From assembly GCF_900177765.1 (NCBI RefSeq), contig NZ_FXWI01000003.1, positions 124,001 through 188,000 of the forward strand: a stretch of DNA of 64,000 bases. The letters are read 5' to 3'. This document shows positions 9,001 to 17,564 of this stretch, in pieces. This DNA is from Agreia sp. VKM Ac-1783. Lineage in GTDB: Bacteria > Actinomycetota > Actinomycetes > Actinomycetales > Microbacteriaceae. The position numbers and the translations under genes are program-made. The notes under the pieces were generated by a model. That model ran no database searches. It worked only from the letters and a program-made list of their open reading frames with translations, and was not told the origin of the DNA. How positions within the stretch are numbered: the stretch's first letter is position 1; every line of letters begins with the position of its first letter.

Positions 9001-10464
9001 CTATTCAGGAATCGCGTGCGAACGGATGAGCTTCGACAGCCACCGCCCGCTGTCTTTCACCGTGCGCTGCTGCGTCCCGTAATCCACGTGAACGATGCCG
9101 AACCGCTTGCTGTAGCCATAGCCCCACTCGAAGTTGTCGAGCAACGACCACACGAGATATCCGCGCAGATCGACTCCCCGCGACATCGCCCGATGGGCAG
9201 CCGTGAAGTGCCGCCGCAGATAGTCGAGCCGCTCATCGTCATGCACTCGAGCTCCGTCGACACCGCCAACCACCTCATCGTCAAAAGCCGCACCGTTCTC
9301 GGTGATCATCAGCGGCAGCCCCGGAAACTGCTCCGCCAGCGACACCAGCAGCTCCTCGAGACCGTCCGGGGCGATGTTCCAGCCCATCGCGGTGAACGGC
9401 CCATCCTGCGTAAGAAATTCGACATCGAGGCTGCCCGGCCAAGGCGACCCACCGACATCCTTGTGCCCGTCGGCGTTCTCGCGCGGCGACGTGCCGTTCC
9501 ACATGCGCACCCTCGCCGTGGAGTAGTAGTTGACGCCCAGAAAGTCGAGCGGCTGGTGAATGATCGCGGCGTCTCCGGCGTGCACGAACGACCAGTCGGT
9601 GACATCGGCGGTGTCGGCGATGAGATCGGCCGGGTAGCCGCCCGCCAGCATCGGGCCGGTGAATGAACGGTTGGCCAGCGCATCGATACGCCGGATGGCT
9701 TGCGGCGAGGTCTCGTCGTCTCCTCGGATCACATGGAAGTTCAGCGTGACGGACACCTCGGCGTTCGGCACGACCTCGCGCAGCACCTGCACCGCGAGGC
9801 CGTGGGCGAGATTGAGGTGGTGCATCGCCGCGAGGGCATCGGCCCCGGATGTGCGGCCCGGCGCGTGCGCGCCCGATCCGTACCCGAGAAATGCGCTGCA
9901 CCACGGCTCGTTCAGCGTGGTCCAGACCTGCACCCGGTCGCCGAGCTCGGTGGCCACGATGCGGGCGTACTCCGCGAAGCGATACGCGGTCTCGCGGTTC
10001 GTCCACCCGCCCGCGTCTTCGAGAGCCTGCGGCAGATCCCAGTGATACAGGGTGGCGATGGGCCGGATGCCGCGGTCGAGCAGTCCGTCGACCAGACGCC
10101 CATAGAAGTCGAGCCCCGCCTCGTTGGCCGGCCCAGAGCCGAGAGGCTGGATGCGCGGCCACGCGATCGAGAACCGATACGCCTCGAGCCCCAGCTCGGC
10201 CATCAGATCGAGGTCGGATTCGAGCCGGTTGTAGTGGTCGTCGGCCACCTCGCCTGTGTCGCCATTGACGATGGCGCCAGGTGTCGCGCTGAACGTGTCC
10301 CAGATCGACGGGCCGCGCCCATCTGCGGTGACCGCTCCCTCGATTTGATACGAGGCCGTCGCCGAGCCGATCACGAAGGCCGTGTCGAAGACGAGCCCGG
10401 AATCCCGGTAGTCGGGGTTGCCCGCGGGGCTCTCCCTGGTGTCGGGAAGGATGTCGATGGTCAT
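9001..10464 (-). CDS. Glycoside hydrolase family 1 beta-glucosidase
   Basis: This cytoplasmic enzyme hydrolyses beta-linked disaccharides such as cellobiose to glucose. The 487-residue length is typical of GH1. The acid/base glutamate is in TLNEP (Glu186) and the nucleophile in ITENG (Glu389). The N-terminal [10 protein letters not shown] and the C-terminal [18 protein letters not shown] stretches, which form the sugar subsite, are intact. There is no signal peptide. It follows the second permease gene by a single nucleotide, so the importer and hydrolase form one transcript: import of intact disaccharide, then internal cleavage. Confidence 0.94.
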   Translation of the reverse strand: MTIDILPDTRESPAGNPDYRDSGLVFDTAFVIGSATASYQIEGAVTADGRGPSIWDTFSATPGAIVNGDTGEVADDHYNRLESDLDLMAELGLEAYRFSIAWPRIQPLGSGPANEAGLDFYGRLVDGLLDRGIRPIATLYHWDLPQALEDAGGWTNRETAYRFAEYARIVATELGDRVQVWTTLNEPWCSAFLGYGSGAHAPGRTSGADALAAMHHLNLAHGLAVQVLREVVPNAEVSVTLNFHVIRGDDETSPQAIRRIDALANRSFTGPMLAGGYPADLIADTADVTDWSFVHAGDAAIIHQPLDFLGVNYYSTARVRMWNGTSPRENADGHKDVGGSPWPGSLDVEFLTQDGPFTAMGWNIAPDGLEELLVSLAEQFPGLPLMITENGAAFDDEVVGGVDGARVHDDERLDYLRRHFTAAHRAMSRGVDLRGYLVWSLLDNFEWGYGYSKRFGIVHVDYGTQQRTVKDSGRWLSKLIRSHAIPE

Positions 10465-10465
10465 G

Positions 10466-11377
10466 TCAGCCTTTCACTGCGCCTTGCATGATGCCCGCCA
10501 CGAGCTGCTTGCCCGCGACGATGAAGAGAATGAGCAGGGGAATCACCGAGAGCACGGCGCCCGCGAGCACCATCGAGTTGTCGGGAGTCTGCCCGCCGCT
10601 GGCGCTGAGCGCGGCGAGCGCGGTCTGCACGCTCGGATTGCGCGGGCCGAGCACGAGCAGCGGCCAGAGGAAGTCGGTCCAGGCGGCCATAAACGTGAAG
10701 AGTGCGAGTACGGCCATGGCGGGCCTCGCGGCCGGAACCGCGACGTGCCAGAACGTGCCCCACATGCTCGCGCCATCCATGCGTGCGGCCTCGATGAGCT
10801 CGTCGGGAATCACGTCGACCAGGTACTGCCGCATGAAGAACACGCCGAAGGCCGTCACGAGCCCGGGCACGATCACGGCCTGCAGGGTGCCGATCCAGTG
10901 CCACTCGGCCATCAGCATAAAGAGAGGAATGATGCCGAGCTGCGTGGGAATCGCCATGGTCGCGATGACTGCGAGCAGCAGGCCGTTGCTGGCCCTGAAG
11001 CGCAGCTTGGCGAACGAGTAGCCCGCCAGCGTCGAGAAGAACACCACCGAGATGGTGATGGCACCCGAGATGATGATGCTGTTCGCCAGCGCCTGCCAGA
11101 ACGGCACCGTCGTGAAGACCTCGGCGGCCTTGTCGAGAAAATTCGGGCCGGGCAGGATGGCCGGCGGCACGAGATTGGTATCGGACGACTGGCGGCTGCC
11201 GATGACGAACGACCACCAGAGCGGGAACGCGGAGCCGATGAAGAACGCGGCGAGCAGCGCGTAGCTGAGCATGCCGGGGCGCTCGTAGGCCTTCTTTCGG
11301 CGCGACCGACGCTCGGCCTCGAGAAGCCGTGGCGTCGCATCCGGTTCTGAGGCCGGCCTGGTGATCAGCGCGGTCAT
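10466..11377 (-). CDS. Carbohydrate ABC transporter permease (MalG/CebG-like)
   Basis: One of two membrane subunits of a CUT1-type sugar importer, 303 residues. Six hydrophobic segments are visible and the cytoplasmic coupling loop has the form [20 protein letters not shown], the EAA motif that docks on the ATPase. The ATG at 11377 overlaps the stop of the upstream permease (ATGA), fixing the start by translational coupling. No ATPase gene is present in this operon. As in Streptomyces ceb systems, a shared MsiK-type ATPase encoded elsewhere is the likely partner (inference). Confidence 0.92.
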   Translation of the reverse strand: MTALITRPASEPDATPRLLEAERRSRRKKAYERPGMLSYALLAAFFIGSAFPLWWSFVIGSRQSSDTNLVPPAILPGPNFLDKAAEVFTTVPFWQALANSIIISGAITISVVFFSTLAGYSFAKLRFRASNGLLLAVIATMAIPTQLGIIPLFMLMAEWHWIGTLQAVIVPGLVTAFGVFFMRQYLVDVIPDELIEAARMDGASMWGTFWHVAVPAARPAMAVLALFTFMAAWTDFLWPLLVLGPRNPSVQTALAALSASGGQTPDNSMVLAGAVLSVIPLLILFIVAGKQLVAGIMQGAVKG

Positions 11378-12414
11378 GACGCCGCTCCTTTCGCTCGCTG
11401 CGCGGCCGCGGGGCCGGATGCGATGGGCACCGGTTTCGCGTCGGCCGTGCGGATGGCGCGGGTGATGGCGAAGTTGATGAGCCCGGCCAGGATGATGATG
11501 AGGAAGAGGATCCACGCGGTGGCGGAGGCCCGGCCGAAGTCTCGGCGGGGGAAGGCCAGCTCGTAGAGATAGAGCACGATCGTCTGGAACTGGCGGTCGC
11601 TGCCGCCGTTCGTGCGGCCGTCGAAGAGCTTCGGCTCGGTGAAGATCTGCAGCCCGCCGATGGTCGACGTGATGACCACGAAGATGAGCGTCGGGCGGAT
11701 CATGGGAACGGTGATCGACCAGAAGCGGCGGATCTTGTTCGCGCCGTCGAGGGCGGCGGATTCGTAGACATCGCGCGGAATCGCCTGCATGGCGGCGAGC
11801 AGGATGAGGGCGTTGTAGCCCGTCCAGCGCCAGTTGACCATGCTCGCGATCGCGAAGTGCGAGGGCAGAACGTCGAAGGCCCAGCGGATGGGCTCGAGCC
11901 CGAACGCCTCGAGGAGCCCGGCGACGGGGCCGTGGTACTGGTTGAAGATCTGCGCGAAGATCACGGCGACGGCGACCGGGGCCACGATGTAGGGCAACAG
12001 GATGCTCATGCGCCAGAAGGTCTTGCCGCGCAGCGCCTGGTCGAGCAGGGCCGCAAGACCCGTGGCGATGATCAGCTGCGGGATGGCCGAGAGCAGGAAG
12101 ATGCTGATCGTGTTGCGGAACGCGTTCCAGAAGAACGGATCGCTGAGGACCTCGACGTAGTTGTTGAGGCCGACGAAGTCGCCCTGGCCCTTGAGCAGGT
12201 GCCAGTCGTAGAGCGAGACGTTCAGCGTGTACGCGATCGGAAAGATGCCGATGAGCGCGAAGAGGATGAAGAACGGCGCTATATAGAGGTAGGGGGAGAC
12301 CCTGTAGTCGAAGCGGGCGAGCTTCTGCTTGAAGGTCAGGTCGGGCTTCGCCGGTTTCGGTGACCTCGGCGGTGTCGACGGGTGTGACGGTTTCGTCAGG
12401 GTGGAGCTGGTCAT
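11374..12414 (-). CDS. Carbohydrate ABC transporter permease (MalF/CebF-like)
   Basis: The partner membrane subunit, 346 residues. A basic, proline-rich cytoplasmic N-terminus (about 30 residues) precedes six hydrophobic segments, and the EAA loop reads ESAALDGANKIRRFWSITVP. It lies between the binding-protein gene and the second permease, overlapping the latter by four bases. Together with the binding protein it should form the import channel for the beta-glucoside. The roughly 140-bp gap from the binding-protein gene contains a long inverted repeat. Confidence 0.92.
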   Translation of the reverse strand: MTSSTLTKPSHPSTPPRSPKPAKPDLTFKQKLARFDYRVSPYLYIAPFFILFALIGIFPIAYTLNVSLYDWHLLKGQGDFVGLNNYVEVLSDPFFWNAFRNTISIFLLSAIPQLIIATGLAALLDQALRGKTFWRMSILLPYIVAPVAVAVIFAQIFNQYHGPVAGLLEAFGLEPIRWAFDVLPSHFAIASMVNWRWTGYNALILLAAMQAIPRDVYESAALDGANKIRRFWSITVPMIRPTLIFVVITSTIGGLQIFTEPKLFDGRTNGGSDRQFQTIVLYLYELAFPRRDFGRASATAWILFLIIILAGLINFAITRAIRTADAKPVPIASGPAAAQRAKGAAS

Positions 12415-12460
12415 CTTTGAGCCAATCCGAAAGGCGACGCGGGGTGCAGGTGGTGTGGGT

Positions 12461-12534
12461 GGGGGCGACTCGACGAGCCCGCGACAGACGTGCGGTTCAT
12501 CTGCCGGTCCTGTCGGACTCGTCGAGCCGCCCCC
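12461..12534 (-). other. Intra-operon stem-loop downstream of the sugar-binding-protein gene
   Basis: GGGGGCGACTCGACGAG (12461-12477) is complementary, with one mismatch, to CTCGTCGAGCCGCCCCC (12518-12534), and pairing continues inward for a few bases. It begins about 18 bases after the stop of the binding-protein gene and has no T-run. It is therefore better read as an mRNA-stabilising or partial-termination structure that raises binding protein over permease, not as a full terminator. Confidence 0.65.
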
Positions 12535-12552
12535 GGAGGTGGAGCTGGGAAG

Positions 12553-13854
12553 CTAGCCGACGATCTGGTCGAGCAGCTTCAGCGCTTCCTTCCAGGCGGT
12601 CTCACCGTCGGTGATCTCGCCCTGGCTCACTCGGTCGAAGACGGGTCCGAACACGTTGTCCTGGATGTTCGAGTCCTCCGGTCCCTTGACCTGGGCGATG
12701 ACGCCCTCAGAGCGGGCAGCGAAGATCTCGCCGATGGGAGCGTCGTTGAAGAAGGCGCTCTTCGTGTCGGCGACGAGCTTCTGGCCCTCGACGGTGCTGG
12801 GGTACGGGCCAGCCAGCTCGAACGATGCAGCCTGCTGCTCGGGAGCGGCGAGCCAGAGAGCCAGCTTCGCTGCCTCTTCCTTGTGCTCGCTCGACTCGGA
12901 AACACCGAGGAAGGCGCCGCCCCAGTTGGCCGATCCGCCGGGAAGAACGTCGGCGAAGTCCCAGCCGCTGTCGGTCGTGCCCTCGTCGTAGTAGCCCTGC
13001 ACGATGCCGAGCATCCAACTCGGGCACATGTAGACGGCGTACTTGCCTTCCTTGGCCTCGGGGCCGACGTCCCAGCCGGGGAGTCCGGCGCCGAGTCCGG
13101 CCTTCTCTGCATCGACGATCTTCACGAACTGGTCTTTCAGAACGTCGTTGCCCTCGATGTTGAGGGTCTCGCCGTCTTTCTTGTAGTAGCCCTCCTCCTG
13201 CTGGTTCACGAAGGAGTTCCAGAAGAATCGGGGGCTGTGATAGAACGCCTTGCCGCTCTTGTCCTTGTACTCCTGGCCGACCTCGAAGAAGCGATCCCAG
13301 GTGGCGTCTTCGCCGCCGAAGTACTCGGCGACCGCGGTGCGCTCACTCGGAAGGCCCGCCGCCTCGAACAGGTCGCCGCGGTAGCAGAGACCCTGGGGGC
13401 CGATGTCGAGACCGGCGCCGATGACCCGGCCATCGGCATCCGTGCCCTGCTTGAACTTCCAGTCGAGCCACGAGTCCTTCTCGTCGTCGATTCCGTAGTC
13501 GCGCAGATCGACGAACGAGTCGCTGACCTCGGCGATCGTGCCCAGCCAGCCCTCTTCGATGGCGACGATGTCGCTAAGGCCGGTGCCCGCCGCGATCTTC
13601 GCGTAGGCGTCGTCGCGAGCCGCGCCGCCGCCCTCGAGGTTGGTCGCCTCGATGGTGACGTTGGGGTTCTCCTCCATGTACTTCTCGTAGTTGGCGTCGA
13701 CGCCCATGGTGCCGAACGTGGTGATCGACAGGGTCACTTTGCCCCCGTCTTCACCGCCGTTCGACGAACCGGATGCCGCGCATCCTGTTGCGATTAAAGC
13801 CAGTGTTGCGACGCCGGCGACAGACGCGGCGATTTTTCGTCGTGAAGGTTTCAC
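12553..13854 (-). CDS. Extracellular sugar-binding lipoprotein of the beta-glucoside ABC importer (CebE-like)
   Basis: Captures the sugar outside the cell and delivers it to the two permeases. The 433-residue protein has a short basic n-region, a hydrophobic core and a lipobox ending ATGC with the lipidated cysteine at residue 25. The body is of the CUT1 solute-binding type, rich in aromatic residues that typically stack on sugars. The frame extends to 13899, but GTG at 13854 is preceded by AAAGGAGT at good spacing and gives a normal signal peptide. It is first in the operon, immediately downstream of the promoter and LacI-type operators. Confidence 0.92.
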   Translation of the reverse strand: MKPSRRKIAASVAGVATLALIATGCAASGSSNGGEDGGKVTLSITTFGTMGVDANYEKYMEENPNVTIEATNLEGGGAARDDAYAKIAAGTGLSDIVAIEEGWLGTIAEVSDSFVDLRDYGIDDEKDSWLDWKFKQGTDADGRVIGAGLDIGPQGLCYRGDLFEAAGLPSERTAVAEYFGGEDATWDRFFEVGQEYKDKSGKAFYHSPRFFWNSFVNQQEEGYYKKDGETLNIEGNDVLKDQFVKIVDAEKAGLGAGLPGWDVGPEAKEGKYAVYMCPSWMLGIVQGYYDEGTTDSGWDFADVLPGGSANWGGAFLGVSESSEHKEEAAKLALWLAAPEQQAASFELAGPYPSTVEGQKLVADTKSAFFNDAPIGEIFAARSEGVIAQVKGPEDSNIQDNVFGPVFDRVSQGEITDGETAWKEALKLLDQIVG

Positions 13855-13884
13855 GGTCACTCCTTTGTGTGCGTGGGCAGTGCC

Positions 13885-13898
13885 AGAGAGCGCTCTCA
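13885..13898. promoter_or_regulatory. CebR-type LacI operator, site 1
   Basis: AGAGAGCGCTCTCA is a near-palindrome centred on GCGC, related to the CebR consensus TGGGAGCGCTCCCA. It lies in the 5' untranslated region of the binding-protein gene, downstream of the promoter. Confidence 0.65.
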
Positions 13899-13920
13899 TT
13901 TATTGATGTTTTGTCAGCCG

Positions 13921-13934
13921 TGGAAGCGCTCCCA
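13921..13934. promoter_or_regulatory. CebR-type LacI operator, site 2
   Basis: TGGAAGCGCTCCCA differs from the published CebR consensus TGGGAGCGCTCCCA at one base. It lies a few bases downstream of the predicted -10 box on the minus strand, where a bound repressor would block initiation. Confidence 0.8.
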
Positions 13935-13947
13935 TGGGTTGCGAGAA

Positions 13948-13976
13948 ACACTAGGTCGCGGTTCGCTGGGAGTCAA
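13948..13976 (-). promoter_or_regulatory. Promoter of the beta-glucoside operon
   Basis: On the minus strand, TTGACT (13971-13976) is separated by exactly 17 bp from TAGTGT (13948-13953), a good sigma-70-type match. Operators lie on both sides. Confidence 0.7.
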
Positions 13977-13985
13977 GAGTTTTCG

Positions 13986-13999
13986 TGGAACCGTTCCCA
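13986..13999. promoter_or_regulatory. LacI-type operator, site 3, upstream of the promoter
   Basis: TGGAACCGTTCCCA is a related 14-bp palindrome with a CG centre, just upstream of the -35 box. With sites 1 and 2 it could support DNA looping, or it may be the site of a second regulator. Confidence 0.55.
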
Positions 14000-14019
14000 C
14001 GGATGCGGAATTGTGACCT

Positions 14020-14120
14020 CGTGTGGGTTGTGGGGTGCGGGGGTGCGGGGTGCGGTGTGTGGGGTGCGGCTGCGGGGTGCGGCGGCGGACTGCGGACTGC
14101 GGACTGCGGTGTCGGCTGTG
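14020..14120. repeat. G-rich low-complexity tract with heptad repeats
   Basis: The strand reading left to right is dominated by TG, GGGTGCGG and three exact copies of ACTGCGG in a row near 14090-14115. With flanking sequence it fills much of the 458-bp space between the divergent beta-glucoside operon and the ABC ATPase gene. No start codon with a ribosome binding site or conserved protein was seen here. Confidence 0.6.
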
Positions 14121-14136
14121 CTCGCGCCGGTTGGGA

Positions 14137-14187
14137 GCATCCGCGCCTACTCGTCCAGGCGCGGATGGACCGAACAGCAGCGGATGC
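14137..14187. repeat. Dispersed palindromic repeat R3, copy 1
   Basis: A 51-bp element beginning GCATCCGCGCC and ending AGCAGCGGATGC, with an internal hairpin GCATCCGCGCCT/AGGCGCGGATG. Its reverse complement aligns over the same length with the element at 51820-51870 (shared GCATCCGCTGCTG start and GGCGCGGATGC end). Confidence 0.6.
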
Positions 14188-14220
14188 GCCCACGGACTCC
14201 GTGTTCGTGGCCCGGCGCCG

Positions 14221-14290
14221 CCGCAATTCAGGAGCGATCGGCCGAAACGAGTGTTTTCGCGCTTGGCCGGCCTCTTTTTCCTGAAATGGG
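14221..14290. repeat. Dispersed palindromic repeat R1, copy B
   Basis: GCAATTCAGGA (14223-14233) faces TCCTGAAATGGGG (right arm, degenerate). The core GTGTTTTCGCGC and GGCCGGCCT segments match the other copies. Unlike copy A it lies between divergent genes, so a terminator role cannot be its only explanation. Confidence 0.7.
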
Positions 14291-14312
14291 GCACTGCGCA
14301 ATACTGAAGAGC

Positions 14313-15065
14313 GTGATCAGCGCCGTCGAAGTCGAAGAATGTGCCCTCTCGATCGACGACGTCGCTCTGCTCGAGCCCGTCTCGTTCGCGGTCGAAAGCG
14401 GCCAGGCGCTCGCCGTCACCGGCTCGAACGGCTCGGGCAAGACGACTCTGCTGCGCATTCTCGCCGGACTCGCGCGACCCACCTCGGGGGCGGCGCGCAT
14501 CCAGGGATCTGCCGTCGACGAGCGCAGCGCCGCGTTCCGCAGGGCGGTCAGCGGATCGATCGGGCGGCCTCCCGTGGCGCGAGATCTCACACTCGAAGAG
14601 CACCTCGCGTTGGTCGCCGCGTCGTGGGGCGAATCGGTGGATGCCGCACGGCAGCGCGCCGCGGCCGAGCTCGAGCGGTGGCAGCTGGGTGCGCTCCGCC
14701 GCAGGTTTCCGCACGAGCTCTCGTCGGGGCAGTCGCAGTTGTTCGCGCTGGCGCTCGCGGTGGTGCGCCCCTACGACGTGCTCGTGCTGGATGAGCCGGA
14801 GCAGCGGCTCGACTCCGACCGGCTCGGCATCGTGAGCCAGGTGCTGCTCAGCGAGATCGGGGCGGGGCGCACGCTGGTGTTCGCGACGCACAGCTCGGTC
14901 TTGGCCGACGCCGTGGCGACGCGGTCGATTCGCCTCGGCGACGTTTTCACGCGCAGCGTCGCGGCTGAGATCGACAGCGCGGGTCGCGACGATGCTGCGG
15001 TGGAGGGCGAGGGCGCACGGGGCGACCACCCGGCAGCCGGCGGCGCGGCGGGCGACGGCGCGTGA
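14313..15065 (+). CDS. ABC transporter ATP-binding protein
   Basis: A 250-residue ATPase subunit. Walker A is GSNGSGKTT, the signature is LSSGQSQ (a variant of LSGGQ) and Walker B is VLVLDEPEQRLD, followed by an H-loop in FATHSS. A Gly/Ala/Asp-rich tail of about 30 residues ends the protein. The start is uncertain: GTG at 14313 is favoured, because the upstream ATG at 14286 lies inside a repeat element. The next gene, a membrane protein, overlaps by four bases (GTGA), so the two probably form an exporter or membrane-remodelling ABC pair. The substrate is unknown. Confidence 0.85.
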   Translation: MISAVEVEECALSIDDVALLEPVSFAVESGQALAVTGSNGSGKTTLLRILAGLARPTSGAARIQGSAVDERSAAFRRAVSGSIGRPPVARDLTLEEHLALVAASWGESVDAARQRAAAELERWQLGALRRRFPHELSSGQSQLFALALAVVRPYDVLVLDEPEQRLDSDRLGIVSQVLLSEIGAGRTLVFATHSSVLADAVATRSIRLGDVFTRSVAAEIDSAGRDDAAVEGEGARGDHPAAGGAAGDGA

Positions 15066-16654
15066 CCGACGCGGCCACGAGCATCCGGCCCGCGGGCGTG
15101 CCGAGCGCGCGCGAGACCGCGGCGTCGCTGCGGGCGGTGCGCGTGATTCGGCGGGCGCGCTCCGAGGGGCGTTCGCGCGGCGACGTGGCCTATGCCGTGT
15201 ACGCCGGAATCATGGTCGCGGCGATCGTGGTGGCACCCATCGTGCGCGCCGTCGTTCTGTATCTGGCCGAGCCGGCGGCATCCGCTGTGCTCGTCGAGGT
15301 GGGGCCCGCCACAAGCGGAGCCGTCTTCGCGCTCGCGTGCGCCGCATTCGTGGCGCTCGGCGGAGTGCGCGGCCCGGCGCTGGTGACACCGTTTCTGACG
15401 TTCGCGGTGGTGGGCGGTGGGCATCCGCGGCGACGCACGCTGCTGAGGCCGATGGTGCGCGCGGTGCTCGGGCTGACGCTGGCGGGGGCCGCGATCGCGC
15501 TGCTGCTCGGGCTCGTTCTGGTGACCGTGGGCAGCGCGTCGGTGGGCGGCGCGGGTGCGTTCGCGGGGGCGGGTGCGCTGGTCGGCATCGTGTGCGCCGG
15601 ATGCTGGCTGCTCGGCCAGCGTGCGTCGGCTGCGGTTCGCACGGGTGTGGTGGGCGGGGTGCTGGCGAGCGCGGTTCTGTGGGCGGCGGTGCCCGGGGCG
15701 TCTGCCGTGTTGCCGTGGGGGTGGATCGCGGAGCTGTTTCCCGCCGGGGTCGTGGCGGGCGGCGCGATCGGGCCGCTGCTGGGGCTCGGGGTTCTCGCGG
15801 TCGTGGCGCTCGCGGCCGTCCCGCTGCTGCTCGACGGGCTTCGCGGGCCGGGGCTGCTGGCTCAGGCTCAGCGCTGGCAGACCGCCGGAACGCTCGCCTT
15901 CACGGGTGACCTCGCGATGGCGATGGGGGAGTTCCGGGCGGTGCCGCGGCGTGGCCGAGGTCTGGCGGCTCTGGGGCGCGGTGGCGGTCGCCGTCGCGGC
16001 GGATTGGTGGGGGTGTTCGCGCGGCGCGACCTCGTGGGGTCGTTGCGCACGCCGGCGCGCTTCGTTCTGGCGTGTGCCGGATGCCTCGGGTTCGGTCTGC
16101 TGATCGCGGTGGCGGTCGGCGCATCCGGGGTCGCGGTGTGGATCGCGGCCTGCACGGCCGCGATCGTGGGGTTTCTCGCGCTGGGGGTATGGAGCGACGG
16201 ATTCCGCCACGCGGCCGAGGCGGCATCGGCGCCCGCGCTCTACGGGGTGTCGACGCTGCGCCTGGTCGGCCTGCACGCGGTGCTGCCGGTGGTCGCGGGC
16301 GTTCTGTTCTCGGCGGGCGGCGTGGTGATCGGATTCGTTCTGTGGGGCGGGGTTGCGTGGCTCGCGCTCGGCGCGGCCGTGTTGAGCGTGCTGCTGCTCG
16401 TTCTCGTTCGCGTCTACGACTCGGTGAAGGGGCCGTTGCCGCAGGAGCTGATGGCTCCGATTCCGACGCCGGCGGGTGACGCGTCGGCGCTGGTGGTTGC
16501 GGTGTGGCAGGCAGACGCGGTGATCATCGCGTGCGTGGCGGTGGGAGTCGTCACAGCGAACGTCGCTTCGGGTGGGGTGGCCGGCGTCGCGTGGGCGGTG
16601 GCGTTCGCGGTCATGGTCGGCTGGATGGCGCGGCGGCGCGTTCTGGCGAGCTGA
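15062..16654 (+). CDS. Polytopic membrane protein, probable ABC permease partner (DUF6297-like)
   Basis: The 530-residue product has a charged N-terminal region (about 50 residues) and then roughly ten to twelve hydrophobic segments rich in Val, Ala and Gly. No binding-protein gene accompanies it, which argues for export rather than import. The GTG start is coupled to the stop of the ATPase gene. It resembles uncharacterised actinobacterial proteins grouped as DUF6297, which occur beside ABC ATPases; this match is from memory and is tentative. Base composition is extremely GC-rich even for this window. Confidence 0.75.
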   Translation: MTDAATSIRPAGVPSARETAASLRAVRVIRRARSEGRSRGDVAYAVYAGIMVAAIVVAPIVRAVVLYLAEPAASAVLVEVGPATSGAVFALACAAFVALGGVRGPALVTPFLTFAVVGGGHPRRRTLLRPMVRAVLGLTLAGAAIALLLGLVLVTVGSASVGGAGAFAGAGALVGIVCAGCWLLGQRASAAVRTGVVGGVLASAVLWAAVPGASAVLPWGWIAELFPAGVVAGGAIGPLLGLGVLAVVALAAVPLLLDGLRGPGLLAQAQRWQTAGTLAFTGDLAMAMGEFRAVPRRGRGLAALGRGGGRRRGGLVGVFARRDLVGSLRTPARFVLACAGCLGFGLLIAVAVGASGVAVWIAACTAAIVGFLALGVWSDGFRHAAEAASAPALYGVSTLRLVGLHAVLPVVAGVLFSAGGVVIGFVLWGGVAWLALGAAVLSVLLLVLVRVYDSVKGPLPQELMAPIPTPAGDASALVVAVWQADAVIIACVAVGVVTANVASGGVAGVAWAVAFAVMVGWMARRRVLAS

Positions 16655-16663
16655 CGCGTTCAT

Positions 16664-16721
16664 CGAGTTGCACGAAAACGCCGCTTCCCGAGGAAGGGAA
16701 GCGGCACTTTTATGCAACTCG
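16664..16721. repeat. Dispersed palindromic repeat R2, copy 1; probable bidirectional terminator
   Basis: Outer arms CGAGTTGCA (16664-16672) and TGCAACTCG (16713-16721) are perfect. The inner arms GCCGCTTCCC (16680-16689) and GGGAAGCGGC (16696-16705) form a 10-bp stem with a 6-base loop, followed by ACTTTTA. On the opposite strand the stem is followed by GTTTTCG. It lies between the convergent membrane-protein and GntR genes. Confidence 0.8.
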
Positions 16722-16756
16722 GTGCTGTGGCGCCTGCCCGTCGCCCGGCGCGGCGC

Positions 16757-17428
16757 CTACGACGCCGGGGCGGCCGTCGTGTTCAAGCGGCCGTAGCCCG
16801 AACCGATGTGGTCTTCGATGAGGTGCTCGAACGACGGCGTCTTCGCGGTGAGGATGTCGTCGAGCAGCGCCTTGTGCTCCTGCACGATGATGCTGTGATA
16901 GTCGTCGACGCGCACGCGCCGGGCCAGCAGGAACAGGGCGACCTGCCACTTGATCGCTGTCCACGCCGTGTAGAGGCGTGAGTGGTCAGCGAGCACGAAG
17001 ATGCGGTCGTGAAAGTCGATGTCGAGTCGAACGAGCTTGGCCTTCTGCTCGCTCTTCACCGCGAACTCCATCTCGGCAATGATGGCGTTCAGGTCGTCGA
17101 CGGCCTCGGGCGAGACGCGCTCGACGGCGCGTGCCCAGGCCAGTTTCTCGAGTGCGATGCGCAGCGTCGAGAGTTCGAGAAAGTCCTGCTGCGACAGGCT
17201 GACGACAGACGCTCCTTTATAGGGGAGCGAGACGACGAGCCCCTCCTGCTCGAGATGCAGCAGTGCCTCGCGAACCGGTGCGCGGCTCACGCCCAGCGTG
17301 CTCGAGAGGCTCACTTCGCTGAGCCGCTCTCCCTGAACCAGGCGCCCTTCGAGGATCGCCTCCCGAAGCTCGTTGACTGCGGCGCCCGATAAACCGGAGC
17401 GGGGGAGTGTGTCCATAGAGGACACCAT
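16757..17428 (-). CDS. GntR-family regulator, FadR/FCD subfamily
   Basis: A one-component transcription factor of about 223 residues. An N-terminal winged helix (LREAILEGRLVQGERLSE then LGVSRAPVREALLHLEQEGLV) is followed by an all-helical FCD ligand-binding domain with metal-ligand-type residues (DIDFHDRIF and later HKALLDDI). It is divergent from the dipeptide-type ABC operon and is the natural candidate to bind the TTGTCGACA site at 17455-17463. ATG codons at 17428 and 17416 are both possible starts. Neither has a clear ribosome binding site, so a leaderless message is possible. The effector is probably an organic acid or amino-acid-like product of the operon (family inference). Confidence 0.9.
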   Translation of the reverse strand: MVSSMDTLPRSGLSGAAVNELREAILEGRLVQGERLSEVSLSSTLGVSRAPVREALLHLEQEGLVVSLPYKGASVVSLSQQDFLELSTLRIALEKLAWARAVERVSPEAVDDLNAIIAEMEFAVKSEQKAKLVRLDIDFHDRIFVLADHSRLYTAWTAIKWQVALFLLARRVRVDDYHSIIVQEHKALLDDILTAKTPSFEHLIEDHIGSGYGRLNTTAAPAS

Positions 17429-17448
17429 ACTGGACAAAAATGCGCGTC

Positions 17449-17463
17449 GGTAGATTGTCGACA
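17449..17463. promoter_or_regulatory. Predicted GntR operator, site A
   Basis: GGTAGATTGTCGACA contains the palindromic core TTGTCGACA and overlaps a possible -35 box (TTGTCG) of the binding-protein gene, with TAGCTT at 17480-17485 as a weak -10 box at 19 bp. The same core occurs at 32186-32195. Confidence 0.6.
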
Positions 17464-17564
17464 GTCGGCAGAATTGTGCTAGCTTGTGTGAATCAACAGC
17501 GCTCCATAACCACGTCGGTTGCTCGCTTTTCGGGATTCCGACTCCAAGAGATTAGGGACACTTC

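Noticed and set aside
12490-13797. Long plus-strand frame opposite the CebE-like gene
   Set aside because: Low-complexity Leu/Val/Gly/Glu translation typical of the antisense of a high-GC gene; the minus-strand lipoprotein is certain.
14020-14120. Possible small gene or G-quadruplex control element in the G-rich tract
   Set aside because: No start codon with a ribosome binding site and no conserved peptide. G-runs are mostly 2-4 bases with irregular spacing, so a quadruplex claim cannot be supported by eye.
14771-16717. A 648-codon open frame antisense to the membrane-protein gene
   Set aside because: It is an Arg/His/Pro/Gln-rich shadow of very GC-rich coding DNA with no domain and no ribosome binding site. 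The plus-strand product has clear membrane helices.
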